Assembly (NCBI GenBank): GCA_016700335.1 | Contig: CP065014.1 | Span: 1,091,001-1,155,000, forward strand | Direction of reading: 5' to 3' | DNA length: 64,000 nucleotides | Origin: Chlorobiota bacterium | GTDB lineage: Bacteria; Bacteroidota; Ignavibacteria; OLB7 | Shown here: positions 17,491-26,575 of the stretch, in pieces | Layout: every line of letters begins with the position of its first letter | Numbering within the stretch: the stretch's first letter is position 1 | Translations under genes and position numbers: made by a program | The notes under the pieces: generated by a model | Database searches by the model: none | Told to the model about the DNA's origin: nothing | What the model saw: only the letters and a program-made list of their open reading frames with translations

Positions 17491-19344
17491 TCATTTCAAA
17501 AGTAATCTAAAAAAATTAATTCCAAATTCCTCTTTAACGCTTATGACATCTTTTGAATATTTAAATACATTTATACCACCATTTAAATTACCAGATAACA
17601 AATAATTTCCATTCTTAAAATTCAATACTAACGGTACAGGGTTATTTATTGATGTTATTGTAGGTAAAGTATCATTTGAAGAAAATGCATGATTTTGATT
17701 TAAATAAATTAAGATTTTATTTAAACTAGAATTAATTCCTCTTCCACCAATTATTAAATCTAAATCTCCATCATTATCAATATCACCAAATCTTGGTGAT
17801 GAATCAAATCCTACATCTAAAGTATCTAATAATGTTTTAGAATCTATTCTTTGAAATACATAATTAATTTTTGTTCCAGTATTATTAAAGTAAACAACCT
17901 TGCCATTCCCAGCACCAACAAACAAATCTAAATCTCCATCATTATCAAAATCAACTAAACATGGAGACGAATTTTGATTTACTTTAAATGAATCTAATTG
18001 CCAAGGGATTTGTTTTAAAGATTTCCCTTCAAAATTATACAATGATAATGTACCTTCAGAATTCCCTAATACTACCTCTGAAATACTATCATTATCTAAA
18101 TCACCAACTGCAGGAGTTACATAATAATTTGTTGTTGATACATTTACCAAATTTTTAAAAGTGAGTTTTGGAGTCAAATTCTGAGTTACATCGAATAGCC
18201 ATAATCTACCATTTCCATCACCAATTAATAGACCATTATAAAATTTATCTTTAATAACTGTTGGTGAGCTAAAGCTACCAAAATCCAATTCTTCAAGAAA
18301 ATTTACTAATGAGTTTAATGAATATTCTTGAAAAATTGGGTTCAAATTTGATCCGATATTTTTATAAAAAATTACTTCAGTTTGGTAAGTAGAATTTAAT
18401 AATGATGAACAAATCAAATCATTATCACCATCATTATCAATATCTGAGGAAATAATTTGAGTATAACTTTGAGCATCTACATACTTACCAGTATCAATAA
18501 TTGTTGGAGAAAATTTTGCATTTTGTTTGGATCCTTTATTTTCAAAATATAGGATGTGACTTAAAAAAAAGTCACTAAAGAAAAAATCATAATCACCATC
18601 CGAATCCATATCAGCAAACTCAATGCAACTTGAACCATGAAGTCCATCTTGTAAACTATTTTTTCTTATATCTAAGTTAATATTACTTATTATATGAATA
18701 CCAGAATATTGAGAAGTGATATATTTAAAATTTGCTTTTAAATTAGTTCCAATATTTTGATAATAAGTAATTGTACCATCAAGATTTCCAATAAATAGAT
18801 CATAATCTCCATCAAAATCTATATCAACAAAATTTGGTATAGTAATTTGTTGAGCTACAATTGTAGAATTATCAATTCCTTTTAAAGTGTCTGATTTTGT
18901 ATTGAATATTGGATTTTTAGTTGTTCCATTATTATAATATACTAGTAGCTCAGATAACTCTCCAGATGTAAAAAAATCAATGTCTCCATCAAAATCAATA
19001 TCAATAAATCTAATCCAACTTTTAGCTTTTATTTTTTTATATTCTGAATTATAAAATTCGACAAATTTACCTTTTCCTTTATTTAAATAAACTTTAATTT
19101 GTTCATTTGGAGAAGTATAATTTAAAACAAACAATTCTGGTAATGTATCTCCAGTAACATCAATTAATGAAATTCTTGATTGGTTGAAACCTCCTGAAAA
19201 TGGATTATTTATTTTATCACTTTTAAACTCTACTTCAATATCAGAATATGAATTGATTAAATTTTGAGTAAGGCAAATACAATTATTTAGAATACTAATT
19301 ATAAATAATAAAATGAATTTATTATAATTAAATTTGCATTTCAT
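17491..19344 (-). CDS. Secreted FG-GAP/VCBS-repeat (beta-propeller) protein
   Basis: A 617-residue exported protein with a signal peptide (about 1-27). Most of it is FG-GAP/VCBS repeats, recognised by about eight calcium-loop motifs of the type DIDFDGDIDFF, DIDFDGDYDLF, DMDSDGDYDFF, DIDNDGDNDLI, DLDNDSISEVV, DFDNDGDLDLF and DIDNDGDLDLI, each about 50-70 residues apart. These build a seven- or eight-bladed propeller as in integrin alpha chains. It probably sits on the surface or is secreted. A lipoprotein gene lies 33 bp upstream on the same strand, and the two are likely co-transcribed. Confidence 0.88.
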   Translation of the reverse strand: MKCKFNYNKFILLFIISILNNCICLTQNLINSYSDIEVEFKSDKINNPFSGGFNQSRISLIDVTGDTLPELFVLNYTSPNEQIKVYLNKGKGKFVEFYNSEYKKIKAKSWIRFIDIDFDGDIDFFTSGELSELLVYYNNGTTKNPIFNTKSDTLKGIDNSTIVAQQITIPNFVDIDFDGDYDLFIGNLDGTITYYQNIGTNLKANFKYITSQYSGIHIISNINLDIRKNSLQDGLHGSSCIEFADMDSDGDYDFFFSDFFLSHILYFENKGSKQNAKFSPTIIDTGKYVDAQSYTQIISSDIDNDGDNDLICSSLLNSTYQTEVIFYKNIGSNLNPIFQEYSLNSLVNFLEELDFGSFSSPTVIKDKFYNGLLIGDGNGRLWLFDVTQNLTPKLTFKNLVNVSTTNYYVTPAVGDLDNDSISEVVLGNSEGTLSLYNFEGKSLKQIPWQLDSFKVNQNSSPCLVDFDNDGDLDLFVGAGNGKVVYFNNTGTKINYVFQRIDSKTLLDTLDVGFDSSPRFGDIDNDGDLDLIIGGRGINSSLNKILIYLNQNHAFSSNDTLPTITSINNPVPLVLNFKNGNYLLSGNLNGGINVFKYSKDVISVKEEFGINFFRLLLK

Positions 19345-19377
19345 TTGAATAATTTGTTAATAATTTTCAGTTAAAAA

Positions 19378-20388
19378 TTAATTGGTTTTCCAGCGATTGA
19401 TTGAAATTTTAAAAGTAGGCAAATTTTTATTTCCCTTTAAAAAAGAACTAGTTTTTCTTGATAAATTTGATGGGATAACACTTACTGAATTTTGTAAAAT
19501 AACAAATGGTTTGTTAAAGTCATAATCGTATGGCTGCAAAGAAATTGCCACTGAATAATTGCCATCGTTTAATATTTTTTTAAACCCTTGTTTAATAAAA
19601 TCTTCTCCAGGGAATTGATATGCTGAAACTATGTTATCTCCTGCTAAGGGACCAGCTCCTGTTGCATCTGGTCCTGTGTTTTTTGAGAATTTACCCAACG
19701 AAAAATATTCTTTTTGATTGTTAAATTCTTTAATTACCCAGCCTTCATATTTCCATCTATTATTTGATGTTGTATAAGGTAATTCTGTAAGAAACAAACC
19801 CTTTTTAATTGAGTCACCATCAGAATTTGCAAACCAAATACCAGATGCGAAATCACTTAAATCTAAGCTAGTAGGTGAATCTAAAAAGTATTGATTTACA
19901 CTATCAATTAAATCATTATTAATCTTATTACCAAAAGAATCATCACCACTTAATTTTAAAATAGCTGTACCTGTAATTTCATCTCCAAAAAAATTTCCAG
20001 ATAGCAATCTAACTGTTGGGGTTGTGATTGAGTCTTTAATAGATTCGATTGTTAAAATTGCATCAAAAAATAGATTAGGATTGTATCCTTCTTTAACATC
20101 TGAGTTTGTTTTAGAGTCCAAATAAAATAAATTGCCAAGTGAGTTAATTGTAAAACGACTAACGCTTAGATATTCATTATCACCATGTAAGAAAGATGAT
20201 TTAGTTTTAATTTCATTAACTCTAGATTTTGGATAACTGAACCACAAATGAAAACAATAACCAGAATCCAAACTTGGGAGATTTGAAAATTCAATTTTAG
20301 AAGTTGTTCCAGGTGCAATTGGATCAGTATTACAAGAACTAATAAAAATAACTATTAATAAATATAAAATTGAATGAAAAATTTTCAT
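19378..20388 (-). CDS. Lipoprotein of unknown function
   Basis: A 336-residue protein with a lipoprotein signal peptide (lipobox ISSC, Cys19). No domain was recognised. The body is rich in Ser, Asn, Asp and aromatic residues with short beta-like segments (WRYEGWVIKEF is replaced here by RWKYEGWVIKEF, then EYFSLGKFSKNTGPDATGAG). It is the upstream member of a pair with the FG-GAP protein, 33 bp away, so both may act together at the outer membrane. Confidence 0.75.
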   Translation of the reverse strand: MKIFHSILYLLIVIFISSCNTDPIAPGTTSKIEFSNLPSLDSGYCFHLWFSYPKSRVNEIKTKSSFLHGDNEYLSVSRFTINSLGNLFYLDSKTNSDVKEGYNPNLFFDAILTIESIKDSITTPTVRLLSGNFFGDEITGTAILKLSGDDSFGNKINNDLIDSVNQYFLDSPTSLDLSDFASGIWFANSDGDSIKKGLFLTELPYTTSNNRWKYEGWVIKEFNNQKEYFSLGKFSKNTGPDATGAGPLAGDNIVSAYQFPGEDFIKQGFKKILNDGNYSVAISLQPYDYDFNKPFVILQNSVSVIPSNLSRKTSSFLKGNKNLPTFKISINRWKTN

Positions 20389-20480
20389 CTGAATGGATGT
20401 TTATTGTTATGAAATCAAGTATTTTAATTCATATTGAATTTTATTAAGTAAAACAAGTTTGAAAAAATATTAATTTATTG

Positions 20481-20488
20481 CAAAAGTA
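20481..20488 (-). promoter_or_regulatory. Candidate -7 box (TACTTTTG) for the lipoprotein/FG-GAP pair
   Basis: The minus strand reads TACTTTTG (TAnnTTTG), 93 bp upstream of the lipoprotein start and just beyond the mtaB stop. Confidence 0.35.
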
Positions 20489-20529
20489 TACTATGTAGAG
20501 TTAAGTATAAACATAAAAAAATTCTGATT

Positions 20530-21879
20530 TTAACTAAAATTTAAAACTGGCAAAAATAATTTATTATTACTATTCCTTTCAAAATTAGCTATACTTCCTT
20601 CACAAAATCTTCCATTAAAAGAATTAAGTTTAGTTTCAACAATTTCATTATCTAAATTTAAGTCTAGTGGAACACCAACCCTAATATAATTTTCAGACCA
20701 TCCATAAATGATGTTTTCTTCATTTGGAATTGCATTTTCAAAAAGCACTTTATAAGTTTTATTTAGATTTTTTTTAATAAAATCAAATTTTTTCATTTCG
20801 GATAATATTCGTAATCTAGAAGTTCTTTCTCTTCTAATGTTAACTGGTACTGGGTTTCCAAGTGAAGCAGCAGGAGTGTTTTCTCTTTCGCTATAAGTAA
20901 AAACATGAAAATAACTTACATCAATATCATTTAAAAAAGTAAAAGTCTCATTAAAATTCACTTCAGTTTCTGAAGGAAATCCAACAATTACATCTACTCC
21001 AATTGCACAATTAGGAATCATATTTTTAATATAATTCACTCTATCACAATAATTTTCAACTTTATATCTTCGTTTCATTTTACCTAAAATTTCATTACTC
21101 CCACTTTGTAAAGGAAGATGAAAATGAGGTAATAGTCTATCTGATTTAGAAGCTAATTTTATTATATCATCACTTAACAAATTTGGTTCAATTGAAGAGA
21201 TCCTAATTCTTTCAAGCCCTTCTACATCATGCAGTTTTAGTAACAAATCATAAAAATTTTCATTAGAATTTTTTCCAAAATCACCAACATTTACACCAGT
21301 AATAACCAATTCTTTATAACCATTAGTTACTAAGCTTTGAGCTTGTTCAAATGCATTTATTATAGATTGAGATCTACTTCCCCCTCTGGCAAGTGGTATT
21401 GTGCAAAAACTACAATTATAATCGCAACCATCTTGTACCTTTAAGAAAGCTCTAGTTCGAGCATCATTTTCACTACTAAATGCAATACCAAAGGAATCTT
21501 CTATAGAAATATCTCCAACATGAATTTTAGGAGTATTAAGTTTTTTGAATTTGTTCTCATAATTAAACAAATTAAATTTTTCTGATGAGCCAACCACTAA
21601 ATCAACACCTCCAATGGAGGCAATTTCTTCTGGCTTGAGTTGAGCATAACATCCAGTTACAATAATAAAAGCATTAGGATTCAATTTTAATGCTTTTCTA
21701 ATTATTCTTCTACATTCTTTATCTGCATTATCAGTAACCGAACATGAGTTTATTACAATAACATCATTTATATTACTTATATCAGAAACTGTAAATCCGT
21801 TTGATCTAAATTGATCAGCAACTGAACTAGTTTCAGCATAGTTCAATTTACAGCCTAGAGTATGTAAAGCTACTTTCAT
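20530..21879 (-). CDS. mtaB: tRNA t6A37 methylthiotransferase MtaB
   Basis: A radical-SAM enzyme that converts t6A37 to ms2t6A37 in tRNAs decoding ANN codons. The 449-residue protein has the N-terminal UPF0004 domain (HTLGCKLNYAETSSV with Cys10; NSCSVTDNADKE; VTGCYAQ), the radical-SAM cluster CDYNCSFC (about 147-154), and ARGGSRSQ, then a TRAM-like C-terminus. The GCKLN start is characteristic of MtaB rather than MiaB. It lies 16 bp downstream of the SET-domain gene and is likely co-transcribed. The window also carries miaA (i6A37) and tsaE (t6A37), so three position-37 modification genes occur within 30 kb. Confidence 0.92.
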   Translation of the reverse strand: MKVALHTLGCKLNYAETSSVADQFRSNGFTVSDISNINDVIVINSCSVTDNADKECRRIIRKALKLNPNAFIIVTGCYAQLKPEEIASIGGVDLVVGSSEKFNLFNYENKFKKLNTPKIHVGDISIEDSFGIAFSSENDARTRAFLKVQDGCDYNCSFCTIPLARGGSRSQSIINAFEQAQSLVTNGYKELVITGVNVGDFGKNSNENFYDLLLKLHDVEGLERIRISSIEPNLLSDDIIKLASKSDRLLPHFHLPLQSGSNEILGKMKRRYKVENYCDRVNYIKNMIPNCAIGVDVIVGFPSETEVNFNETFTFLNDIDVSYFHVFTYSERENTPAASLGNPVPVNIRRERTSRLRILSEMKKFDFIKKNLNKTYKVLFENAIPNEENIIYGWSENYIRVGVPLDLNLDNEIVETKLNSFNGRFCEGSIANFERNSNNKLFLPVLNFS

Positions 21880-21895
21880 TATTTAAATTTTAATA

Positions 21896-22411
21896 TTATC
21901 TTTCATAAAAAACATTCTTAGGTAACTTTTTTTTCTTTTTGTAAGATTTTAATATTGTACCTCTACAATTATCAGAACCGCACAAACACTTATATCTTAA
22001 CATATCTTCTTTTGTATGCCAGTCAAATAATTCATAACCATAATCATACACAAGTTCTTCACCAATAATAATGGTTTTCAAAGAATAAATAAATATTCTA
22101 TCATCAACATTTAGTGGTTCACAATTTGGTTTACAAGAATGATTAATGTAAATTGCTTCATTTCCATTGTATCTCCCATCAATACAAACATCATTATCTA
22201 CTGAAAATAAAAAAGTATGATGTCGTTTGGTATCAGAATCTGAATATTTTTCATCAGCTTCATCTTGAGAAATCCGTTCTCCAAGATATTCAATAATTTT
22301 AGTACCTTTTCGTATCTTCTTTATTGCAAATGCACCCCATCCTTGAATTGAAGACTTTTTTAACTCAAAATATTTGTTATCTGATAAAGGTTTAGTTTTA
22401 ATTCTTGGCAT
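21896..22411 (-). CDS. SET-domain protein with post-SET zinc motif (putative protein lysine methyltransferase)
   Basis: A 171-residue protein that is almost entirely a SET domain. Visible motifs are IQGWGAFAIKKIRKGTKIIEY with YLGERIS, the NHSCKPNC motif that helps form the SAM/lysine pseudoknot, ELVYDYGYE with the conserved Tyr, and a full post-SET cysteine cluster (CLCGSDNCRGTI). With the NHSC-PNC cysteines this can hold one zinc. The overall layout is that of eukaryotic histone methyltransferases. Free-standing SET proteins are known in bacteria; the target here is unknown. The gene leads mtaB by 16 bp. Confidence 0.9.
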   Translation of the reverse strand: MPRIKTKPLSDNKYFELKKSSIQGWGAFAIKKIRKGTKIIEYLGERISQDEADEKYSDSDTKRHHTFLFSVDNDVCIDGRYNGNEAIYINHSCKPNCEPLNVDDRIFIYSLKTIIIGEELVYDYGYELFDWHTKEDMLRYKCLCGSDNCRGTILKSYKKKKKLPKNVFYER

Positions 22412-22500
22412 TTAATTAATAAGTTTCATTTAAAAAATAGAACAATGAATTATAATTAGGATAATACTCTTAAATATATTTTCTAATTACCTTAATACAA

Positions 22501-23793
22501 CTAATTTTCCAAACCAGGACTTCTTTTGATAAATTCTTTATAAAGCTTAGTTTGTCTACTTTCCATTGGAATTTTATATCCATTAATAAATACTGATTTG
22601 ATTAAAGTTCTTGGTTCAAACGGATCACCATTTGCAATAAAAAAAGTAGCTTGTTTTCCAATCTCAATAGATCCTAATAATTTATCAACACCAAATATTT
22701 GTGCAGCATGAATTGTAATTGCTTTTAATGCTTCATCTTTATCCATTCCATATGCAGTTGCATAACCCGCATTAAAAGGTAAGTTTCTCGAATTAGCATA
22801 TTCATTTGTTCGAATACAAACTTTTACTCCAGCTTTTGATAAAATTCCAGCATTGCTGTAACCTTTATCATATCTATCTGTTTCTCTAGTTGGCATAGAT
22901 AAAATAGGACCAACAATACATGGAATTTTAGCATTGGATAATTTATCCGCAACTCTCCAACCTTCTGAAACACCAGTAAATATTACATTACTAAATTTAT
23001 TTATTTTAACCCAATTAATTGCAGAATCAATATCAGATGATTTGTTAACTTCAATCATAAGTGTATATTTTCCATTAATAACATCAGCTAAAGTTTTGAT
23101 TTCTGGTTGATATTCTAAAATAAATTTTTGCTTATTGTCTGCCACCGAATCAATATGTGAATAAAGTCTTGCCTTATTAATTGTTGCATCTAAATCATTA
23201 AATTTTTTCTTGTCTTCTTTATCAATATCTTCATCAGATCTTTTATCCCAAAAACCATTTTTGCCTCTTGAAGGAAAATTCATAACAGCCAAACGAGTTT
23301 GGTTAACGCTCATTTGGTCTGGTGTGTAGCCATGTAAATTAATCAAACAGGCTAACCCTGGAAAAGTACCTCCAGATGGAACACTTAAAACTGTTGTTAT
23401 TCCGCCTAAACGAGTAACAGGAATCATTTCAGAATTTGGATTGATGGCTGTTAATGCATCCATCTGTGCAGAATTATCACCAAGTTCATTATTATCGTTA
23501 GTAACATCAACCATTCCAACTTCAACTAAACCAACAGAAGTTCCGCAATCAATAAATCCAGGATAAATTGACAATCCTTTGCAATCTAATGTTTCTATAC
23601 CAACAGGTAAAGTGATATTTGTACCTAAATCAATAATTTTGTTATCTCTAATTACCAAAGTCCCATTATTAATAGTACCACTTGTGATTGTTTCAATTTT
23701 TGCATTAATAAATGCAAAAGTCCCTTTTTGAGTTTGAGCAAAAGAAGGAATTACAATTAATAAAACAAGTAAAAGTGAAGTAAATTTATTCAT
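22501..23793 (-). CDS. Exported amidohydrolase-fold protein lacking metal ligands
   Basis: A 430-residue protein with a signal peptide (about 1-19). It has the composite amidohydrolase fold: FINAKIETITSGTINNGTLV, LSIYPGFIDCGTSVGLVEVG, IHAAQIFGVDKLLGSIEIGK and ATFFIANGDPFE. The HxH that normally follows PGxID is replaced by Cys-Gly-Thr-Ser, the lysine/histidine positions are not evident, and the usual catalytic Asp segment reads IRTNEYANSRNLP. It matches a subfamily common in this phylum that seems to lack the metal site. It is thus probably not a hydrolase of the usual kind; a binding role is possible. Confidence 0.82.
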   Translation of the reverse strand: MNKFTSLLLVLLIVIPSFAQTQKGTFAFINAKIETITSGTINNGTLVIRDNKIIDLGTNITLPVGIETLDCKGLSIYPGFIDCGTSVGLVEVGMVDVTNDNNELGDNSAQMDALTAINPNSEMIPVTRLGGITTVLSVPSGGTFPGLACLINLHGYTPDQMSVNQTRLAVMNFPSRGKNGFWDKRSDEDIDKEDKKKFNDLDATINKARLYSHIDSVADNKQKFILEYQPEIKTLADVINGKYTLMIEVNKSSDIDSAINWVKINKFSNVIFTGVSEGWRVADKLSNAKIPCIVGPILSMPTRETDRYDKGYSNAGILSKAGVKVCIRTNEYANSRNLPFNAGYATAYGMDKDEALKAITIHAAQIFGVDKLLGSIEIGKQATFFIANGDPFEPRTLIKSVFINGYKIPMESRQTKLYKEFIKRSPGLEN

Positions 23794-23907
23794 AAAGTAA
23801 AATAATAAACATTATAAAGCTTTAATAAACCTTAAAATATAAAGTTGAAAAAAATAAAAAATGAAAAGAAGTTAATTGTTTATGTTTAAATATTATAGAA
23901 ACTAAAG

Positions 23908-24687
23908 TTAAACTAAAGTTACAAAAACATCATATAATGCATGAGTCATTGCTGCCATTCCAAATCCTCTTGTTAAAAAAATGATATTAAGAACCAAACC
24001 CATAACAAATCTAAAGGTAAAACTTTGAATTGTAAATGTGTCACCCATAACTCCAACATAATGTACAGCACTAAAAACAAGAGCACTTAAAATTGCTGCT
24101 GATACAAATCTGATTGATTTTCCTACTGGTACTGGAATAACAAAAAGTATTTTGTAAATAATTGTTGTTAAAATTAATCTAAATACAAATTCTTCATAAA
24201 TACCTGCCCCTAATGATAAAACTAATTGATGTAAAGTTGATAGTCTTGGATCTAAAGGGCTAGAAGGATCATGAATTTGTAATGAAACAATTTTATGTAA
24301 AAACAAATTAACAGTTGGACCAATAATTGCTGCGTATAGTGAACTTTCAAGGAACATCCAAATGAAATAATAAGGTCTTATTACCACTTTTTTAATTCTA
24401 TTCTCGTAAAGCATTATTGCTAAACCAACAAGAACTAAAAGTACACTAGTTACTAAAGTACTATGTAACCCAACTGCATCTAAAAATTTCTTAACCCAAA
24501 CATCAGCACCAACTCTAATCTGATAAATTGCTCCTTGATTAACAAATCTAGAACCAAGTTCATATAAAATAATTAAAGGTACAACAAATAGATAACTATA
24601 AGTATGTGTTTTAGTTAGAGCAAAATATCCTAGGGAAGGTGGTGCAACATTCTGTTCTCCAACTTGAGAGTTTATTTCTTCAGACAT
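23908..24687 (-). CDS. CPBP-family intramembrane metalloprotease (CAAX-protease-like)
   Basis: A 259-residue membrane protein with about seven helices. It carries the three conserved motifs of the CPBP/Abi family: EExxxR in GIYEEFVFRLIL, FxxxH in VFSAVHYVGVMGD and HxxxD in MTHALYDVFV. These form the glutamate/histidine metal site within the membrane. Family members process prenylated or membrane proteins; the bacterial substrates are mostly unknown. It has its own -7 box 71 bp upstream and is divergent from pckA. Confidence 0.9.
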   Translation of the reverse strand: MSEEINSQVGEQNVAPPSLGYFALTKTHTYSYLFVVPLIILYELGSRFVNQGAIYQIRVGADVWVKKFLDAVGLHSTLVTSVLLVLVGLAIMLYENRIKKVVIRPYYFIWMFLESSLYAAIIGPTVNLFLHKIVSLQIHDPSSPLDPRLSTLHQLVLSLGAGIYEEFVFRLILTTIIYKILFVIPVPVGKSIRFVSAAILSALVFSAVHYVGVMGDTFTIQSFTFRFVMGLVLNIIFLTRGFGMAAMTHALYDVFVTLV

Positions 24688-24757
24688 TTTTAAAAATATA
24701 TTAAATAAATTATATTATTCACAAGAAAGTAATCTACTTTTCTAAATCAGAATGTTT

Positions 24758-24765
24758 CAAAGATA
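24758..24765 (-). promoter_or_regulatory. Candidate -7 box (TATCTTTG) of the CPBP protease gene
   Basis: The minus strand reads TATCTTTG, identical to the -7 box of the rpsU unit, 71 bp upstream of the start. Confidence 0.45.
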
Positions 24766-24853
24766 AGGAGGTTCAAGTAAATTTATAAAATAGTATTTAG
24801 ATTTTATAAGTATTAAATAAGTACTCTATAACTTATAAATGAAATATAACTCT

Positions 24854-24861
24854 TATTTTTG
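24854..24861 (+). promoter_or_regulatory. Candidate -7 box (TATTTTTG) of pckA
   Basis: TATTTTTG matches TAnnTTTG, 57 bp upstream of the pckA ATG. No clear TTG lies at the -33 position. Confidence 0.4.
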
Positions 24862-24918
24862 CAATTCTATTTTTATATAAAACGAATAATTAATCAATTA
24901 AATAAATAATTCGAGATA

Positions 24919-26505
24919 ATGGATATTAAGAAACAGTTATCGGATTTTGGAATTGACTCAAAAAGTGTTATTTACAATGGTACAACTCCAGTACTAGTTC
25001 AAGAAGCAATTAGTAGAAATGAAGGCTACTTAACTCCTGGCGGTGCATTTTTAGCTTACACTGGACAGCATACAGGTCGCTCTCCAAATGATAAATTTGT
25101 TGTTAAAGAACCTAATAGCAAGGGTAATGTTTGGTGGGGTACAGTAAATAAAGAATTTTCACAAGAGAAATTTAATTCATTATTATCTAAAGCAAAGGAG
25201 TATTTATCTGGTAGAGATTTAATTGTTGCAGATTGTTATGTTGGTGCAGACCCTAGGTATAGAGTTGGTGTTAGAGTAATTAATATGCATGCATGGCATA
25301 ATCTATTTGCTCAAACAATGTTTATTCCTATTGATAAAGCTGAAAATCCAGAAACTAATTTCTCTCCAGAATATACTGTTGTACATGTACCTGATATGGA
25401 AGCAATTCCTAATGTAGATGGAACAAGAAGTGGAACTTTTATTATTTTAGATTTAGGTCAAAAATTAATTCTAATTGGAGGAACTAGTTATGCTGGTGAA
25501 ATTAAAAAATCTCTATTCACAACTATGAATTATCTTTTACCACTTAAAGGAATTATGCCTATGCATTGTTCTGCAAATGTTGGAGAAGGCGATGATGTTG
25601 CATTGTTCTTTGGGCTTTCAGGAACAGGAAAAACTACATTATCTGCAGACCCAAATAGAGGTTTAATTGGTGATGATGAACATGGATGGAGTAACGATGG
25701 AGTTTTTAATTTCGAAGGTGGATGTTACGCAAAGATGATCAAATTATCAGCAGAAGCAGAACCTCAAATTTTTGCAACTACTACAAAATTTGGAACAGTA
25801 TTAGAGAATGTAGATATGGATATTGAGACTCGCAAGCTTGACCTTGATTCTTCTAAGTTTACTGAAAACACTCGTGGGGCTTATCCGTTGGATTTTATAG
25901 ACAATGCTGTACCTTCTGCTAGTGCTGGGCACCCAAGAAACATTGTTATGCTTACTGCTGATGCATTTGGTGTATTACCTCCAATTGCAAAGTTAACAAC
26001 TCCTCAGGCTATGTATCAATTTCTATCAGGTTATACAGCAAAAGTTGCTGGTACTGAAAAAGGAGTTATTGAACCACAACCAACATTCTCTACTTGCTTT
26101 GGAGCACCATTCATGGTTCATCATCCTAGTGTTTATGCTGAACTTCTTGGTAAAAAAATTAATGATCATGAATCAAGTTGTTGGTTAATAAATACTGGTT
26201 GGACTGGAGGAGCATATGGTACTGGATCTAGAATGAAAATTAAATATACTCGTGCAATGATAAACGCTGCCTTAGAAGGGAAGTTAAATAATGTTGATTA
26301 CAGAGAAGATCCCATATTCGGGTTGTTTGTTCCAAATGTAGTTGAAGGTGTCCCGAGTGAAGTTTTAGATCCTCGCTCTACATGGGCAGATAAAGATGCC
26401 TACGATACTCAAGCGAAAAAACTTGCAAGTTTGTTCCGTGATAATTTTGCAAAATTTGCAGATGGAACTAGTGAAGATATTAAAAATGCTGGTCCTAAAG
26501 GATAA
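24919..26505 (+). CDS. pckA: Phosphoenolpyruvate carboxykinase (ATP)
   Basis: PckA converts oxaloacetate and ATP to phosphoenolpyruvate and CO2, the entry to gluconeogenesis; it can run the other way in some anaerobes. At 528 residues it has normal length. Landmarks are GAFLAYTGQHTGRSPNDKF with the conserved Arg, MHCSANVG, the kinase loop GLSGTGKTTLS, GDDEHGWSNDGVFNFEGGCY with the metal-binding Asp, and NTRGAYPLDFI. It is a single-gene unit with its own promoter box and terminator. Confidence 0.97.
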   Translation: MDIKKQLSDFGIDSKSVIYNGTTPVLVQEAISRNEGYLTPGGAFLAYTGQHTGRSPNDKFVVKEPNSKGNVWWGTVNKEFSQEKFNSLLSKAKEYLSGRDLIVADCYVGADPRYRVGVRVINMHAWHNLFAQTMFIPIDKAENPETNFSPEYTVVHVPDMEAIPNVDGTRSGTFIILDLGQKLILIGGTSYAGEIKKSLFTTMNYLLPLKGIMPMHCSANVGEGDDVALFFGLSGTGKTTLSADPNRGLIGDDEHGWSNDGVFNFEGGCYAKMIKLSAEAEPQIFATTTKFGTVLENVDMDIETRKLDLDSSKFTENTRGAYPLDFIDNAVPSASAGHPRNIVMLTADAFGVLPPIAKLTTPQAMYQFLSGYTAKVAGTEKGVIEPQPTFSTCFGAPFMVHHPSVYAELLGKKINDHESSCWLINTGWTGGAYGTGSRMKIKYTRAMINAALEGKLNNVDYREDPIFGLFVPNVVEGVPSEVLDPRSTWADKDAYDTQAKKLASLFRDNFAKFADGTSEDIKNAGPKG

Positions 26506-26527
26506 TTTAAATAATTTTAAATTTATT

Positions 26528-26566
26528 AAGCACCTATAAAATATTCTTTTAATAGGTGCTTTTTTA
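26528..26566 (+). terminator. Rho-independent terminator of pckA
   Basis: A 10-bp perfect stem (AAGCACCTAT with ATAGGTGCTT, 14-nt loop) followed by seven T residues, 22 bp after the pckA stop. It lies between converging genes. Confidence 0.88.
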
Positions 26567-26575
26567 TTTATTCCT

